Shown: one piece after another, positions 63,954-64,000 of the stretch | How the letters are laid out: every line of letters begins with the position of its first letter | How positions within the stretch are numbered: the first letter of the stretch is position 1 | DNA from: JBKCUK01 sp046318415 | GTDB taxonomy: Bacteria > Pseudomonadota > Alphaproteobacteria > Caedimonadales > Caedimonadaceae | Assembly: GCA_046318415.1 (NCBI GenBank) | Contig: JBKCUK010000004.1 | Coordinates: 62,001 to 126,000 of the forward strand | Length of the DNA: 64,000 nt | Direction of reading: 5' to 3' | Program-made: the position numbers and the translations under genes | The notes under the pieces: model-generated | Databases searched by the model: none | What the model was told of the DNA's origin: nothing | Seen by the model: the letters and a program-made list of their open reading frames with translations, nothing else

Positions 63954-64000
63954 AAGGCAAGCTTCTTGAAATTGTGGTTCTCTGGCATTTGTTTCAGGAG

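Noticed and set aside
1..64000. CRISPR arrays, insertion sequences, rRNA genes and phage genes
   Set aside because: No regularly spaced repeats, transposase or integrase motifs, rRNA stretches or phage structural genes were seen on either strand.

Overview
The window is a compact, roughly half-GC chromosomal segment of an alphaproteobacterium. The gene orders argS–SPOR–tatABC–serS–surE–nlpD–yajC–secDF, rpsF–rpsR–DUF2232–rplI–dnaB–alr–radA–cvpA and leuS–lptE–holA are all typical of that class. Secreted F-box-like proteins, an isolated pair of type VI secretion baseplate genes (tssF, tssG), a PHB synthase and aerobic respiration genes together suggest a host-associated lineage, for example protist-associated Holosporales-like bacteria. 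This placement is an inference from gene content and no phylogeny was run.

Layout. 1-3100: end of a DASS-type anion transporter, a small membrane protein, an RluC-type pseudouridine synthase, an AT-rich gene-poor stretch and tRNA-Lys(UUU). 3316-4197: a LysR regulator. 4282-9531: three tandem minus-strand paralogues (558, 516 and 524 aa), each with a signal peptide, Sel1/TPR-like helices, an F-box-like motif and a shared C-terminal region I cannot name; this is the most unusual locus. 9598-20089: the protein export block (secF, secD, yajC, nlpD-like, surE, serS, tatC, tatB, tatA, SPOR protein, argS). 20228-23496: erpA, then tssF and tssG. 23499-32687: a minus-strand run of cvpA, radA, mlaF, mlaE, nadD-like, alr, dnaB, rplI, DUF2232, rpsR and rpsF. 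32944-39150: trxA, then phaC, a membrane histidine kinase and aminopeptidase P on the plus strand. 39101-45048: a UbiH-type hydroxylase, a YejA-type binding protein, cytochrome oxidase subunit III, SURF1 and an M16 peptidase.

45190-51237 is a minus-strand surface-glycan cluster: galE, a coiled-coil protein, a GT2–GT4 fusion glycosyltransferase and two methyltransferases. One methyltransferase gene is split by a -1 frameshift exactly at a seven-A run; its paralogue in the next gene shows that the coding sense passes from one frame to the other at that point. 51384-57785: AlgH, a DsbD/ScsB-type reductase with an overlapping secreted orphan, RsmD, an RsuA-family pseudouridine synthase, a class I glutamine amidotransferase and a JmjC/cupin oxygenase. 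57992-63953: a porin with a clear terminator, a DUF3576 lipoprotein, leuS, lptE and holA.

Functional themes are protein export (Sec, Tat, SPOR/NlpD envelope proteins), outer-membrane upkeep (Mla transporter, LptE, porin), translation and replication housekeeping, and a few accessory loci that probably shape interaction with a host. Lysine/alanine-rich tails on TatA and YajC, and genes inserted between alr and radA, are further departures from the usual alphaproteobacterial pattern.
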